A stretch of 64,000 nucleotides of DNA. Origin: Melioribacteraceae bacterium (GTDB lineage: Bacteria; Bacteroidota; Ignavibacteria; Ignavibacteriales; Melioribacteraceae). The stretch is from positions 310,001 through 374,000 of the forward strand of contig CP129490.1 of NCBI GenBank assembly GCA_030584085.1, read 5' to 3'. Positions 18,253-27,151 of this stretch are shown here, one piece after another. The number at the start of each line of letters is the position of its first letter. The first letter of the stretch is position 1. The position numbers and the translations under genes are program-made. The notes under the pieces are model-generated. The model made no database searches and was not told where the DNA came from. It saw only the letters and a list, made by a program, of their open reading frames with translations.

Positions 18253-20673
18253 ATGCGAGATAATGCAAAGCCAATTTCTCATCTAAAATCCTTACTACAT
18301 AAACCGCATTTTAAAATAGCGATCATCTATTTAGTTGTCTCTGTATTGTGGATAATTTATTCGGATAAAATTCTCTTCAGTACATTTCAAGATGTTCAAA
18401 ACATTGAGCATTTCCAGTTACTTAAAGGATTATTTTTTGTAGTCGGTACTGCATTATTAATTTTTTTCTTAATTAGAAAATCTTATAACAAAGTTAAAGT
18501 TAGTAATTCTGATCTACAGGAAAGAGATAAACAATTAAAGCAAAGAAATAAACAGCAAGCAATTCTTCTTAAGATAAGCAGTATTTTAGCTAAGAATCTT
18601 GAACTAAAGAGTTTACTACAATTGGTCACTGACAGTGCCGCTAATTTGTTAGGACTTCCAACCACCGCGATTTATTTAGTCGAAAAGAACGATATTGTCT
18701 TAGGAGCAACATCCCCACCCATTCCTCCCGATTTCCCTGATGAATTTCGGAAAGCCGATTTAACAGACCACCCACATATTGAAAAAGCTTTGCGGTCAAA
18801 GCATCTTGTAATTATACACGACACCTCGAAAACAAGGCTGACCGAAGAAGAGAGAGTTATAGTCGAAACCCGTAACTTAAGATCACTTCTTTACATTCCT
18901 CTTATTCTAGAAGGTGAAGCTCAGGGAGTTCTGATTGCCGGGAAGGATGATGCTCCGGTAAAATTTTCTCAGGAAGAAATTGAATTAGCAAACGGATTAG
19001 CAAACCAAGCGGTTCTGGCAATAACTAACGCCAAGCTGTATGATAACCTAAAGAAATATACTAAGCAGTTGGAGACTCATATCCTTGGGCAAAAATTAAC
19101 TGAGGATCAGCTACGCAAAAGTGAAGAAAAATTTAGGAATTTATTCGAAAATCATTCTGCGATTAAATTTATTATCAATGTTAAAACCGGAGCAATTGTT
19201 AATGCCAATAAAGCGGCTGCGAAGTTCTATGGTTGGTCAGTTGAAACTCTTGAGAAAATGAAAATATCCGAGATCAATCTGCTTCCTGAAGACGAAGTAT
19301 ATAAAATTATGGAAGACGCAAAAAAACAAGAAAAAGTTTTTTTCGAATTTAAGCACCGTAAAGCAGATGGATCAATTGCGGATGTTGAAGTTTATAGTAC
19401 TGTTATGAAGATCGATGGGGAAGATCATTTGCACTCTGTTCTTCATGATGTGACAGATAAGAAAAAAACCGAACTACAATTGTATAAGTTATCTCTAGCA
19501 GTTGAACAAAATCCAGCAAGCATAGTAATAACAAATCTAAAAGGTGATATTGAATACGTCAATCCAACCTTTTTAAAAATTACAGGTTATTCTTTTGATG
19601 AAGTAGTAAATAAAAATCCTAGGATGCTAAAATCCGGTGATCAATCAGATGAATTTTATAAAGATATGTGGAATACTATCACCTCCGGAAATACTTGGTC
19701 AGGGGTTCTTCATAATAAAAAGAAAAACGGTAAGCTTTTTTGGGAATCAGCGATAATTTCACCAATAAAAAACGATAAAAACCAAATCACTCATTTTGTT
19801 GCTGTAAAAGAAGACATTACAGATGATGTTAAACGCGAAATGGAACTACAAAAGTATCGAGAAAACTTGGAAGAGCTTGTTGCACAAAGAACACGAGAAT
19901 TAGATAAGGTCAACTTTGAGTTGAGGCAACAGCTTGATAAAGGTAAACTTCTGGAAAAACAGCTTGAAGAATCGCTCTCGAAGGAGAAAGAAATCAACGA
20001 GTTAAAAACCAGATTTATAGCTACGGTTTCTCATGAATTCCGAACACCACTTTCCGCTTTGCTTTCGTCAACGCAAATGATTCAACGTTATTCTTCAAAA
20101 TGGAGTGAAGAAAAATTGAATCAGCACCATACAAGAATTGAATCAACAGTAAAATACCTCACTCAACTGCTTGATGATGTATTGACAATCAGTAGGGCAG
20201 ATAGAGAAATACTAAAAAATGAACCTGAATTAGTAAATATATGCAACTTGCTTAATTCGTTTATGGACGAAGTTAGATCACATATCGATGTGGAACGCAG
20301 AGTGAATATTTTCTGTGATATAAATGATTCCGAAATGAAAGTGGATAAAAAACTGCTTAGACATGTAGTAATAAATCTAATAACTAACGGAATAAAATAT
20401 AGCCCACAGGAAAGTGAAGTTAATCTAAATGCAACTTATCATAATAATAAATTGTTATTAACTGTCAGCGATAATGGAATTGGAATTCCGGAAGATGAAA
20501 TCAAATATATTTTTGATGCCTTTTATAGAACAAAAAACTCTATCGGAGTGCCAGGTTCAGGACTTGGATTAAATATTGTTAAAAGAGCCGTTGAAACTAT
20601 GAACGGTACAATTTCAGTAAATAGTGTGATTGATAAAGGAACAACTTTTACGGTTACAATACCAATAAACTAA
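18253..20673 (+). CDS. membrane-anchored GAF/PAS sensor histidine kinase
   Basis: An 806-residue kinase. Order: two membrane helices (~20-75, IAIIYLVVSVLWIIYSD and GLFFVVGTALLIFFLI), a GAF domain (~100-260, with LLYIPLILEGEAQGVLIAG), two PAS domains (~290-400, ~405-530), a coiled coil, HisKA (ATVSHEFRTPLSALLSS) and HATPase (LITNGIKYSP, DNGIGIP, GSGLGLNIVKRA). Its stop TAA overlaps the ATG of the following response regulator (TAATG), so the pair is translationally coupled and is a probable two-component system. Confidence 0.92.
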   Translation: MRDNAKPISHLKSLLHKPHFKIAIIYLVVSVLWIIYSDKILFSTFQDVQNIEHFQLLKGLFFVVGTALLIFFLIRKSYNKVKVSNSDLQERDKQLKQRNKQQAILLKISSILAKNLELKSLLQLVTDSAANLLGLPTTAIYLVEKNDIVLGATSPPIPPDFPDEFRKADLTDHPHIEKALRSKHLVIIHDTSKTRLTEEERVIVETRNLRSLLYIPLILEGEAQGVLIAGKDDAPVKFSQEEIELANGLANQAVLAITNAKLYDNLKKYTKQLETHILGQKLTEDQLRKSEEKFRNLFENHSAIKFIINVKTGAIVNANKAAAKFYGWSVETLEKMKISEINLLPEDEVYKIMEDAKKQEKVFFEFKHRKADGSIADVEVYSTVMKIDGEDHLHSVLHDVTDKKKTELQLYKLSLAVEQNPASIVITNLKGDIEYVNPTFLKITGYSFDEVVNKNPRMLKSGDQSDEFYKDMWNTITSGNTWSGVLHNKKKNGKLFWESAIISPIKNDKNQITHFVAVKEDITDDVKREMELQKYRENLEELVAQRTRELDKVNFELRQQLDKGKLLEKQLEESLSKEKEINELKTRFIATVSHEFRTPLSALLSSTQMIQRYSSKWSEEKLNQHHTRIESTVKYLTQLLDDVLTISRADREILKNEPELVNICNLLNSFMDEVRSHIDVERRVNIFCDINDSEMKVDKKLLRHVVINLITNGIKYSPQESEVNLNATYHNNKLLLTVSDNGIGIPEDEIKYIFDAFYRTKNSIGVPGSGLGLNIVKRAVETMNGTISVNSVIDKGTTFTVTIPIN

Positions 20674-21437
20674 TGAAAGACAAAAAAAGAATTTTGGTAA
20701 TTGAAGATGATCCGATATTAATTCGGAATCTTAAAGATATTTTAGAAGAAGAAGGGTATGAAGTTCATATTGCCGTTGACGGTGAAGATGGTATCAATTT
20801 AGCAAAAGAAGCACAACCGAATTTAATTATTTGTGATATTTCAATTCCTAATAAAGACGGATATGAAGTTTTAAAAGAAATTTCTCAAAGCGATAAGACA
20901 AAAAATATTCCATTTATCTTTTTAACCGCAAAAGTAGAAAGAGAAGATTTGAGAAAGGGTATGCAGCTAGGTGCGGATGATTATATCTTCAAACCGTTCG
21001 ATATTTGGGATTTGCTCAATTCTATAAAAGTACGCCTGAATAAATTTTCAAGCCTTTCAAAAATTGAAGATCAGTCAAAATCCAATGAAAATAAGAAGTA
21101 CGACATAAATGATAAGATTTTAGTTTCAATCGGTGGAAAATCGCAATTTTGTTTTATAAGAGACTTAAAATATATCAAAGCTGAAACACCGTATGTTAAA
21201 ATGAACTTCGAAAACGGGAAGAGTGTTTTACATAGGTCATCTGTAAATGAATGGGAACAGAAATTACCGGAATTATACTTTACGAGAATTCACCGATCTA
21301 CAATTATAAATAATGAGTTCATCAGCAAAATTGAAAAAATTAGTGGTACTTCATACATAATCAAATTGAAAGATGAACCTGAGCCACTAGTAGTAAGTAA
21401 GCGTTACAGTAGTAAAATTAGGGAAAGGTATACATAA
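20673..21437 (+). CDS. LytTR-type response regulator
   Basis: A 254-residue transcription regulator. The N-terminal receiver has the acidic pocket IEDD, phospho-acceptor D55 (LIICDISIPNKDGYE), and the TAK and KPF switch residues. The C-terminal LytTR DNA-binding domain (~145-254) shows IKAETPYVKMNF, VLHRSSVNEWEQKLP and FTRIHRSTIINNEFI. LytTR proteins bind pairs of direct repeats about two helical turns apart. It is probably phosphorylated by the kinase it overlaps. Possible targets are the promoters at 21.45 kb and 22.69 kb. Confidence 0.93.
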   Translation: MKDKKRILVIEDDPILIRNLKDILEEEGYEVHIAVDGEDGINLAKEAQPNLIICDISIPNKDGYEVLKEISQSDKTKNIPFIFLTAKVEREDLRKGMQLGADDYIFKPFDIWDLLNSIKVRLNKFSSLSKIEDQSKSNENKKYDINDKILVSIGGKSQFCFIRDLKYIKAETPYVKMNFENGKSVLHRSSVNEWEQKLPELYFTRIHRSTIINNEFISKIEKISGTSYIIKLKDEPEPLVVSKRYSSKIRERYT

Positions 21438-21452
21438 ACTATTACTAGAAAA

Positions 21453-21493
21453 CAGAATGTTATCCGGTTAATTCATTTGCATTTAACATTCTG
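21453..21493. repeat. 10-bp inverted repeat between two regulator genes
   Basis: CAGAATGTTA (21453-21462) and its exact reverse complement TAACATTCTG (21484-21493), separated by 21 bases. It lies in the gap between the LytTR regulator and the receiver-kinase gene. No T-run follows, so an operator or weak transcript hairpin is more likely than a terminator. Confidence 0.45.
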
Positions 21494-21547
21494 CAGAATA
21501 AATCGATAATGAGTTGTAATGACCAAATATTAGGGGAGTAGATTTTT

Positions 21548-22618
21548 ATGGAATATAAAATCCTCGTTGTTGAAGATGATCCTTTTCTACGAAGTAACAT
21601 TGCTGATATATTAGAGACCGAAAACTACAAAGTTATTACTGCCGAAAATGGTTCGGAAGGAATTGAGAAAGCTGTAAAATACTTCCCCGATTTAATCCTG
21701 AGTGATATAATGATGCCGAAGATGAATGGATTTGAATTCATCGAAGAAATTATGAAACATGATGAATTGAGTTCCACACCAATAATTTTACTAACCGCAA
21801 AAGCCGAACAAAAGAATATTAGACGAGGAATGAGTTTAGGAGCAGATGATTATTTAACCAAACCATTTCAGATAGATGATTTGTTAGCTGCGGTTGCAGC
21901 ACGATTAAAGAAAGTTGAAAACGTCAAACAGAAAACAAAAGCATTGAAAGATGAAATATCTTCAAAAGTACCGCATGAATTAAGAACGCCACTCGTTCCG
22001 ATACTTGGCTTTTCTGAACTATTGCTTGGTGAAGAAAATCTTGATCAAGTTAAAGAGATGGCTCAATTAATTCACAAGAACGGAAAAATCTTACATCAGA
22101 AAGTTGAGAAGTTTTTATTGTATAAAGATCTAATCTTTATTAAAGATGGTAATCGTGATAAAATGAAAGCCAACAATCCTTCAACCTTATCAGATGAATC
22201 GGTGCGTTATAGTTTATTAGGTTTAGAGAGTAACCTTAAAGCAACTGAAAGAATTAAAGCAGATATTGAATCCGTCTCGTTCGACATCGATGAATTTTTT
22301 ATCAACACCGTTATTAAAGAATTAGTTGAGAATGCGCTGAAGTATTCGAATATTGAAAAAGAAGTAACTATTAAAGGAATCAAAGACACAAAAAATTACC
22401 TAATAAGAATTAAAGATAATGGTCATGGTATGACTGCCGAACAAATTAAAGCGATTGATGCCTTTGGTAGATTTGAAGCAAAGAATTTTTATGAATCAGG
22501 ATTAGGACTTGGACTTGCTATCGTAAGTAAAACAATCAAAATTCTTCGAGGCGAGTTTAAGATTAAAAGTGAGTTAAATAAATATACAATCTGTGAAATA
22601 TTGCTGCCGTTAAATTAA
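21548..22618 (+). CDS. receiver-histidine kinase hybrid (response regulator fused to kinase core)
   Basis: A 356-residue protein. The receiver (1-120, phospho-acceptor D53 in LILSDIMMPKMNGFE) is at the N-terminus, followed by a short HisKA with VPHELRTPLVPILGF and a HATPase with ELVENALKYSN, IKDNGHGM and SGLGLGLAIVSKT. This reversed order is typical of relay kinases controlled by phosphorylation of their own receiver. It has no sensor or membrane part, so the input must come from another kinase. GGGGAG precedes the ATG. Confidence 0.9.
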   Translation: MEYKILVVEDDPFLRSNIADILETENYKVITAENGSEGIEKAVKYFPDLILSDIMMPKMNGFEFIEEIMKHDELSSTPIILLTAKAEQKNIRRGMSLGADDYLTKPFQIDDLLAAVAARLKKVENVKQKTKALKDEISSKVPHELRTPLVPILGFSELLLGEENLDQVKEMAQLIHKNGKILHQKVEKFLLYKDLIFIKDGNRDKMKANNPSTLSDESVRYSLLGLESNLKATERIKADIESVSFDIDEFFINTVIKELVENALKYSNIEKEVTIKGIKDTKNYLIRIKDNGHGMTAEQIKAIDAFGRFEAKNFYESGLGLGLAIVSKTIKILRGEFKIKSELNKYTICEILLPLN

Positions 22619-22680
22619 GATCCCCCAAATTCTTCTTTTCGAATTATTTTGATTTACTCTTTTTAAAGATTCTCATTTGT

Positions 22681-22733
22681 CAAACAGCTGTTTGCCCGCC
22701 TAATATCAAAAATTGCCCGTTTAATACAAAATC
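22681..22733. promoter_or_regulatory. palindrome plus 21-bp-phased direct repeat upstream of cheW
   Basis: A perfect 14-bp palindrome CAAACAGCTGTTTG (22681-22694) overlaps the first of two adjacent 21-bp units. Both units begin TTGCCCG (22692 and 22713), share TAATA and then AAA, and match at 15 of 21 positions. The spacing of exactly two helical turns, 70-110 bp before cheW, fits a regulator that binds one DNA face. LytTR proteins bind in this way, and one is encoded at 20673. No assay supports this. Confidence 0.4.
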
Positions 22734-22800
22734 CCTAATACGGCACTTTTAAAACACGATGATGAACTACGAGAGGAAAATTTATAGTTAGGAGGAATAA

Positions 22801-23286
22801 ATGGAAGTCACTTCAACCCAAAAGGAGAATTTAGAACTAATACAACTAGTCAGCTTTAAAGTTGGGAAAGAAGAATTTGGTGTTGATATTCTTAAAGTTC
22901 AAGAAATTAACCGGATGCTTAAAATAACAAAAGTCCCGAACTCACCGGATTTTGTGGAGGGTGTCGTCAATCTTAGAGGCAGAATTATTCCGGTGATTGA
23001 TCTAAGGAAAAGACTATCAATTGAAAACAAAATTCACGATGCAAAAACTAGAATTGTGGTTGTTGATATTGCCGGAAATATAGTTGGGTTCATTGTTGAT
23101 GAAGTAAATGAAGTACTAAGAATCTCGAAAGATATACTCGAAAATCCACCTGAGTTGGTTGCCCAAGTTGATAGCGACTTCATTACATCGGTTGCAAAAC
23201 TAGAGGACAGAATTATAATTCTCCTCGATTTAGATGCCCTCTTATTAAAAAATGAAAAAGAAATATTAGAAGAAATATCTAACTAA
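22801..23286 (+). CDS. cheW: CheW-like coupling protein
   Basis: A 161-residue CheW. Recognisable segments are LVSFKVGKEEFGVDILKVQEIN, ITKVPNSPDFVEGVVNLRG (the Arg-loop that docks receptor and kinase) and RIIPVIDLRKRL. In canonical systems it bridges CheA and chemoreceptors at the inner membrane. The start is well defined by TTAGGAGGAATAA. The gene is 25 bp from the MCP gene, clearly an operon. No cheA, cheR, cheB or cheY is seen in the window. Confidence 0.93.
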   Translation: MEVTSTQKENLELIQLVSFKVGKEEFGVDILKVQEINRMLKITKVPNSPDFVEGVVNLRGRIIPVIDLRKRLSIENKIHDAKTRIVVVDIAGNIVGFIVDEVNEVLRISKDILENPPELVAQVDSDFITSVAKLEDRIIILLDLDALLLKNEKEILEEISN

Positions 23287-23311
23287 ATAAATTAATTAAA
23301 GGAGATATAAA

Positions 23312-25411
23312 ATGAAGAATCTAAAAATCGGGGTAAGACTAAGTATTGGTTTTGGGATAGCAGTCTTTATGCTGGGAGTGGTTTTATTTACTGGCTTAAA
23401 TAGTTTGTCAACGGTTAATGATGAAATAGATTTAATTGTACATGACAGATTTCCCAAGACAGTTCAAGCTAATGAAATTGTATCAGCAATTAATACAAAT
23501 GCAGTAGCGATAAGCAATATGTTGCTTTCTAATGATCCAAGAATCAAACAAGAGACCTATAAATTGTTTGAAACAACAGGTGAAATTGTTAACCGTAACA
23601 TGGAAAAATTTAATGAAACCGTTAAATCAGATAAAGAGAAAGGGCTTATAGCAAAGATTAACGATATCAGACGAAATGAATTTTTTCCGGTTAGACAAGC
23701 ATTGTTAAATGAATATGAAGCCGGCAACATCGATGGTGCAATTGCAATTCTGGTTGGTGATTACAAAACACCTCAGGAGCGCTATATTCAAGCTGTAGAA
23801 GAACTTATAAACTATCAAAATCAATCAGTAGTGGAAGGATCTATTGATGTTGATAATGCGTATAGTACAGCCACCACTTTACTATTAGTTATTGGCATTT
23901 TAGCTCTTGTATTTGTTATTGGTTTTGCATGGTTCTTAACAAACAGTATAGTTCGCCCTGTTAATATGGTAAAAGAAAGAATGACATCACTTGAATCGGT
24001 ATGTATTACAAATCTTGGCAATGGTTTAGTGGGATTGGCGAAAGGCAATCTAAAAATAAAAGTAGAAAAAGCAACGAAACATCTTAACATAACTACAAAT
24101 GACGAAGTCGGTCAAATGGCTCAAGTATTTGATTCAATGCTTTCAAAAGCACAAGCTGGAATTGATGCTTATGAAGTAGTTCGCGAAAAAGTTGGAATGC
24201 TTTCTGACGAAATGGAAGGTTTGATTGATGATGCTAAAGACGGAAAATTAAGCAGTCGTGGCGATGCAAAGAAATTTGAAGGAACTTGGAGTCAATTAGT
24301 TGTTGGTGTTAACGGAATTTTGGATGAAGTTATAGCTCCTGTTCAAGAAGGTTCAAGAGTATTAGAAATAATGGCCAAAGGAGATTTAACACCGCGAGTA
24401 ACAGGAAATTATAAAAATGATCATAAAATTATTAAAGACAGTATTAATCAACTTGGTGAATCTTTAGAAACAGCAATAAGAGAAGTAACCGAATCAGTTT
24501 CTGCAACAGCTAGTGCAAGCAGTCAAATCTCATCATCATCGGAAGAAATGGCAGCCGGAGCACAAGAACAATCAGCACAAGCAACAGAAGTTGCTTCAGC
24601 AGTTGAACAAATGACAACGACCATTCTACAAACAACAAAGAATGCAAACATAGCATCAGAAAGTTCAGTAAACGCAAGTAAACTAACAAAGACCGGTGTC
24701 GAAAATATTATAAAAGCAAAAGAAGGAATGAATGAAATTACAACCTCGGCACAAGGTACAGCCAGAGTAATCGGTTCTCTTGCAAATAAAACAGATCAGA
24801 TTGGTGAGATAGCACAAGTAATTGATGATATTGCGGATCAAACAAACTTGCTTGCACTAAACGCAGCTATTGAAGCAGCCCGCGCTGGAGAACAAGGCAG
24901 AGGATTTGCGGTTGTAGCAGATGAAGTTCGTAAACTTGCCGAACGCACAACAAAAGCAACCAAAGAAATCGCTGAAACAATTAAGCAGATCCAAGGTGAA
25001 GCAAAAGAAGCGAATGAATCAATGGTAGAAGCGGGTAAAGTGGTTGCCAAAGGAATCGAATTAAACGCAGAAGTAGAAGATGTTTTATTAAATATTGATA
25101 AGGCAGTAAAATCAGTAAGTAATGAAATCAATCAAGTAGCAACAGCGAGCGAAGAACAATCAAGTGCTGCTGAACAGATTAGTAAGAACATAGAATCAAT
25201 CAGCAGTGTTACACAGCAATCGGCAGCTGGTACACAACAGATTGCAAGAGCTGCAGAAGATCTAAACAGACTAACTGATAATCTACAAAACTTGATAAGC
25301 AAATTTAAGATCAATGCTAGAAGTCACTCAATGAAGCAAGAGGATTATGTAACAGTAAAAGAAGAAAAACATTACAAAGTTACAGGTAATGGAAGATTAG
25401 TGAATCATTAA
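23312..25411 (+). CDS. methyl-accepting chemotaxis protein with multiple HAMP-like modules
   Basis: A 699-residue transducer. It has an N-terminal helix, a ~160-residue four-helix-bundle sensor (4HB_MCP type) and a second helix ([21 protein letters not shown], ~188-208). A HAMP domain and at least one further HAMP-like segment ([20 protein letters not shown]) follow. The signalling hairpin has the invariant tip [20 protein letters not shown]. Many Gln/Glu pairs flank it, consistent with methylation sites. GGAGATATAAA precedes the ATG. It ends in an unusual basic tail without the NWETF receptor pentapeptide. With CheW but no CheA nearby, its kinase partner is unknown. Confidence 0.94.
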   Translation: MKNLKIGVRLSIGFGIAVFMLGVVLFTGLNSLSTVNDEIDLIVHDRFPKTVQANEIVSAINTNAVAISNMLLSNDPRIKQETYKLFETTGEIVNRNMEKFNETVKSDKEKGLIAKINDIRRNEFFPVRQALLNEYEAGNIDGAIAILVGDYKTPQERYIQAVEELINYQNQSVVEGSIDVDNAYSTATTLLLVIGILALVFVIGFAWFLTNSIVRPVNMVKERMTSLESVCITNLGNGLVGLAKGNLKIKVEKATKHLNITTNDEVGQMAQVFDSMLSKAQAGIDAYEVVREKVGMLSDEMEGLIDDAKDGKLSSRGDAKKFEGTWSQLVVGVNGILDEVIAPVQEGSRVLEIMAKGDLTPRVTGNYKNDHKIIKDSINQLGESLETAIREVTESVSATASASSQISSSSEEMAAGAQEQSAQATEVASAVEQMTTTILQTTKNANIASESSVNASKLTKTGVENIIKAKEGMNEITTSAQGTARVIGSLANKTDQIGEIAQVIDDIADQTNLLALNAAIEAARAGEQGRGFAVVADEVRKLAERTTKATKEIAETIKQIQGEAKEANESMVEAGKVVAKGIELNAEVEDVLLNIDKAVKSVSNEINQVATASEEQSSAAEQISKNIESISSVTQQSAAGTQQIARAAEDLNRLTDNLQNLISKFKINARSHSMKQEDYVTVKEEKHYKVTGNGRLVNH

Positions 25412-25445
25412 GCACCCCCAAAAATATAGTACATGCGATAACTTG

Positions 25446-25478
25446 AAGCCGCCCGTAGTTTTGGCGGCTTTTTTTATT
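25446..25478 (+). terminator. terminator after the MCP gene
   Basis: Eight-base-pair GC-rich stem AAGCCGCC / GGCGGCTT followed by a run of seven T. Strong Rho-independent type. Confidence 0.9.
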
Positions 25479-25490
25479 AACAATATCAAA

Positions 25491-26264
25491 TCAGAATTTC
25501 AACTTTATTCCAACCGGACAATGATCCGAGCCCATAACATCCGGCATTGTGAATGCATCGGTAATATTCTTTTTCAAGTTTTCACTGATGAAGAAGTAAT
25601 CGATTCTCCAGCCGACGTTTCTTTCTCGAGAACGAGTAATTACATCCCACCAAGTATAGACTTCAGGATTATTGTTAAACATTCTTAGTGTATCGATAAA
25701 ACCCTCGGCAAAAAATCTGTCCATCCAAGCTCTTTCTTCGGGTAAAAATCCGGATACAGTTTCATTTGCTTTGGGTCGGGCTAAATCAATTTCTTTATGT
25801 GCAGTGTTTACATCTCCGCAGACAATAATTTTCTTTCCTTGTTTCAGCAAATCAACAGCATACTTTTGAAATGCTTCATAGAAATCGAGTTTGTATTTCA
25901 ATCGTTCCTTATCACGCTTACCGTTTGGGAAATAGATATTGAATAAAGTAAACTTTTTAAACTCGGTAATTACAATTCTTCCTTCGCTGTCAAATTCCTC
26001 AATTCCAAAACCTTTGCTAATGCTTATTGGTTCTTCTTTTGTATAAGTAACGACTCCGCTATAACCCTTTTTATAAGCTTGGGAAAAATAAGCATGATAA
26101 CCATCAACATTTGTTAAGGATTCATCAAGCTGTTCTTCCCAGGCTTTAGTTTCTTGCAGACAAAGTATATCGGGATTTTCATTTTTAAACCACTCAAGAA
26201 AACCTTTCTTTGCAACTGCTCTTATTCCGTTTACATTCCACGATAGCATTGTATATGATTTCAT
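25491..26264 (-). CDS. xth: exodeoxyribonuclease III
   Basis: A 257-residue AP endonuclease/3'-5' exonuclease for base-excision repair. All family blocks are seen: LSWNVNGIRAV, ILCLQETKAWEEQ (catalytic Glu), GDVNTAHKEIDLARP (Asp/Asn), WRIDYFFIS and MGSDHCPVGIKL (catalytic Asp-His at the C-terminus). AAGGGG stands just before the ATG. It is convergent with the MCP transcription unit. Confidence 0.94.
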   Translation of the reverse strand: MKSYTMLSWNVNGIRAVAKKGFLEWFKNENPDILCLQETKAWEEQLDESLTNVDGYHAYFSQAYKKGYSGVVTYTKEEPISISKGFGIEEFDSEGRIVITEFKKFTLFNIYFPNGKRDKERLKYKLDFYEAFQKYAVDLLKQGKKIIVCGDVNTAHKEIDLARPKANETVSGFLPEERAWMDRFFAEGFIDTLRMFNNNPEVYTWWDVITRSRERNVGWRIDYFFISENLKKNITDAFTMPDVMGSDHCPVGIKLKF

Positions 26265-26298
26265 TTTTTCCCCTTTTTATTACAAAATAGTAAAATAT

Positions 26299-26318
26299 CC
26301 TCGCTTAGCGGGGTTTTT
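26299..26318. terminator. orphan hairpin with T-tail upstream of xth
   Basis: CCTCGC / GCGGGG stem (one G-U pair) with TTA loop, followed on the plus strand by TTTTT. No plus-strand gene precedes it, so it may end a small transcript, or act in the xth leader on the minus strand. It lies in a 298-bp gap that otherwise shows only AT-rich DNA. Confidence 0.4.
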
Positions 26319-26562
26319 ATTTAAAATTTGAAAATTATCAAAAATCAATATTAACAATAATATTCAACTCGCAAAGTGTAATATATCTTTTAGTGGGTTA
26401 TTGACAATAAAAAAAAATGTTCGGATAATAGTGTCGTAAATTATCACTACTCCGAGAGAGTAAGAATACAGATTACTCAACGGAAATTTTTCTTACCCCA
26501 TATTTTACATTCTCTCCCGAAGCGGAATTCTCAACATAAATTAGTTTAATCAAGGAGCCTTT

Positions 26563-26967
26563 ATGAAAGCATTAAAGTTTTTGCTTTTGCTTGTAGTGGT
26601 GTGCTTTTTCTCCGCATGTGCTCAGGAATCCGACAACTCGATTCCTGAGGTAAAAACAACAAAAGAAGCGGTTGAATTTGTCAATACGTGGGACAAAAAT
26701 GTTTATCTCTTTATGCCCGCCGACGATCCGATCACGACACTAGGTGGTTTAACTAAAGAAGATTTTGCATGCTGGGGGATGGAGTTGTTTAAGAATCTGG
26801 ATTCACTTCTCGCCATATTAAAAATTCCGAATGAAGGTATAAGATTAATGGGAGACGGAGCATATAACGACGCAGGAGAAAAAAAACCGAAAGTTTATAT
26901 AACATGGAATACTTATGAAAAAAGTTTAGTAGGGGCTAAGCGATTTATACTTGTGGCAAAAGAATAA
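26563..26967 (+). CDS. putative lipoprotein of unknown function
   Basis: A 134-residue exported protein with a lipobox (LVVVCFFSAC, Cys at ~19). The mature part has FVNTWDKNVYLFMPADDPI, LGGLTKEDFACWGMELF and a C-terminal ITWNTYEKSLVGAKRFILV strand. No family is recognised. CAAGGAGCC lies before the ATG, and a T-rich upstream region could hold its promoter. It is the first gene of an accessory stretch. Confidence 0.65.
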   Translation: MKALKFLLLLVVVCFFSACAQESDNSIPEVKTTKEAVEFVNTWDKNVYLFMPADDPITTLGGLTKEDFACWGMELFKNLDSLLAILKIPNEGIRLMGDGAYNDAGEKKPKVYITWNTYEKSLVGAKRFILVAKE

Positions 26968-27151
26968 AAACCAGAGCTATCAGATTGAGGTATTTAAGAC
27001 CACTAGTTTAATATTGAGTTTGGTTGAATGATTCAAAACGTTTAATAGTGGTTTTGTGGTATTATAACAGAATGCTCATTCTCTAATTATATAAATATGT
27101 CATTATGATTATATGATTATTAGATATAAAAATTAGCTGAAGGACGTTAAC

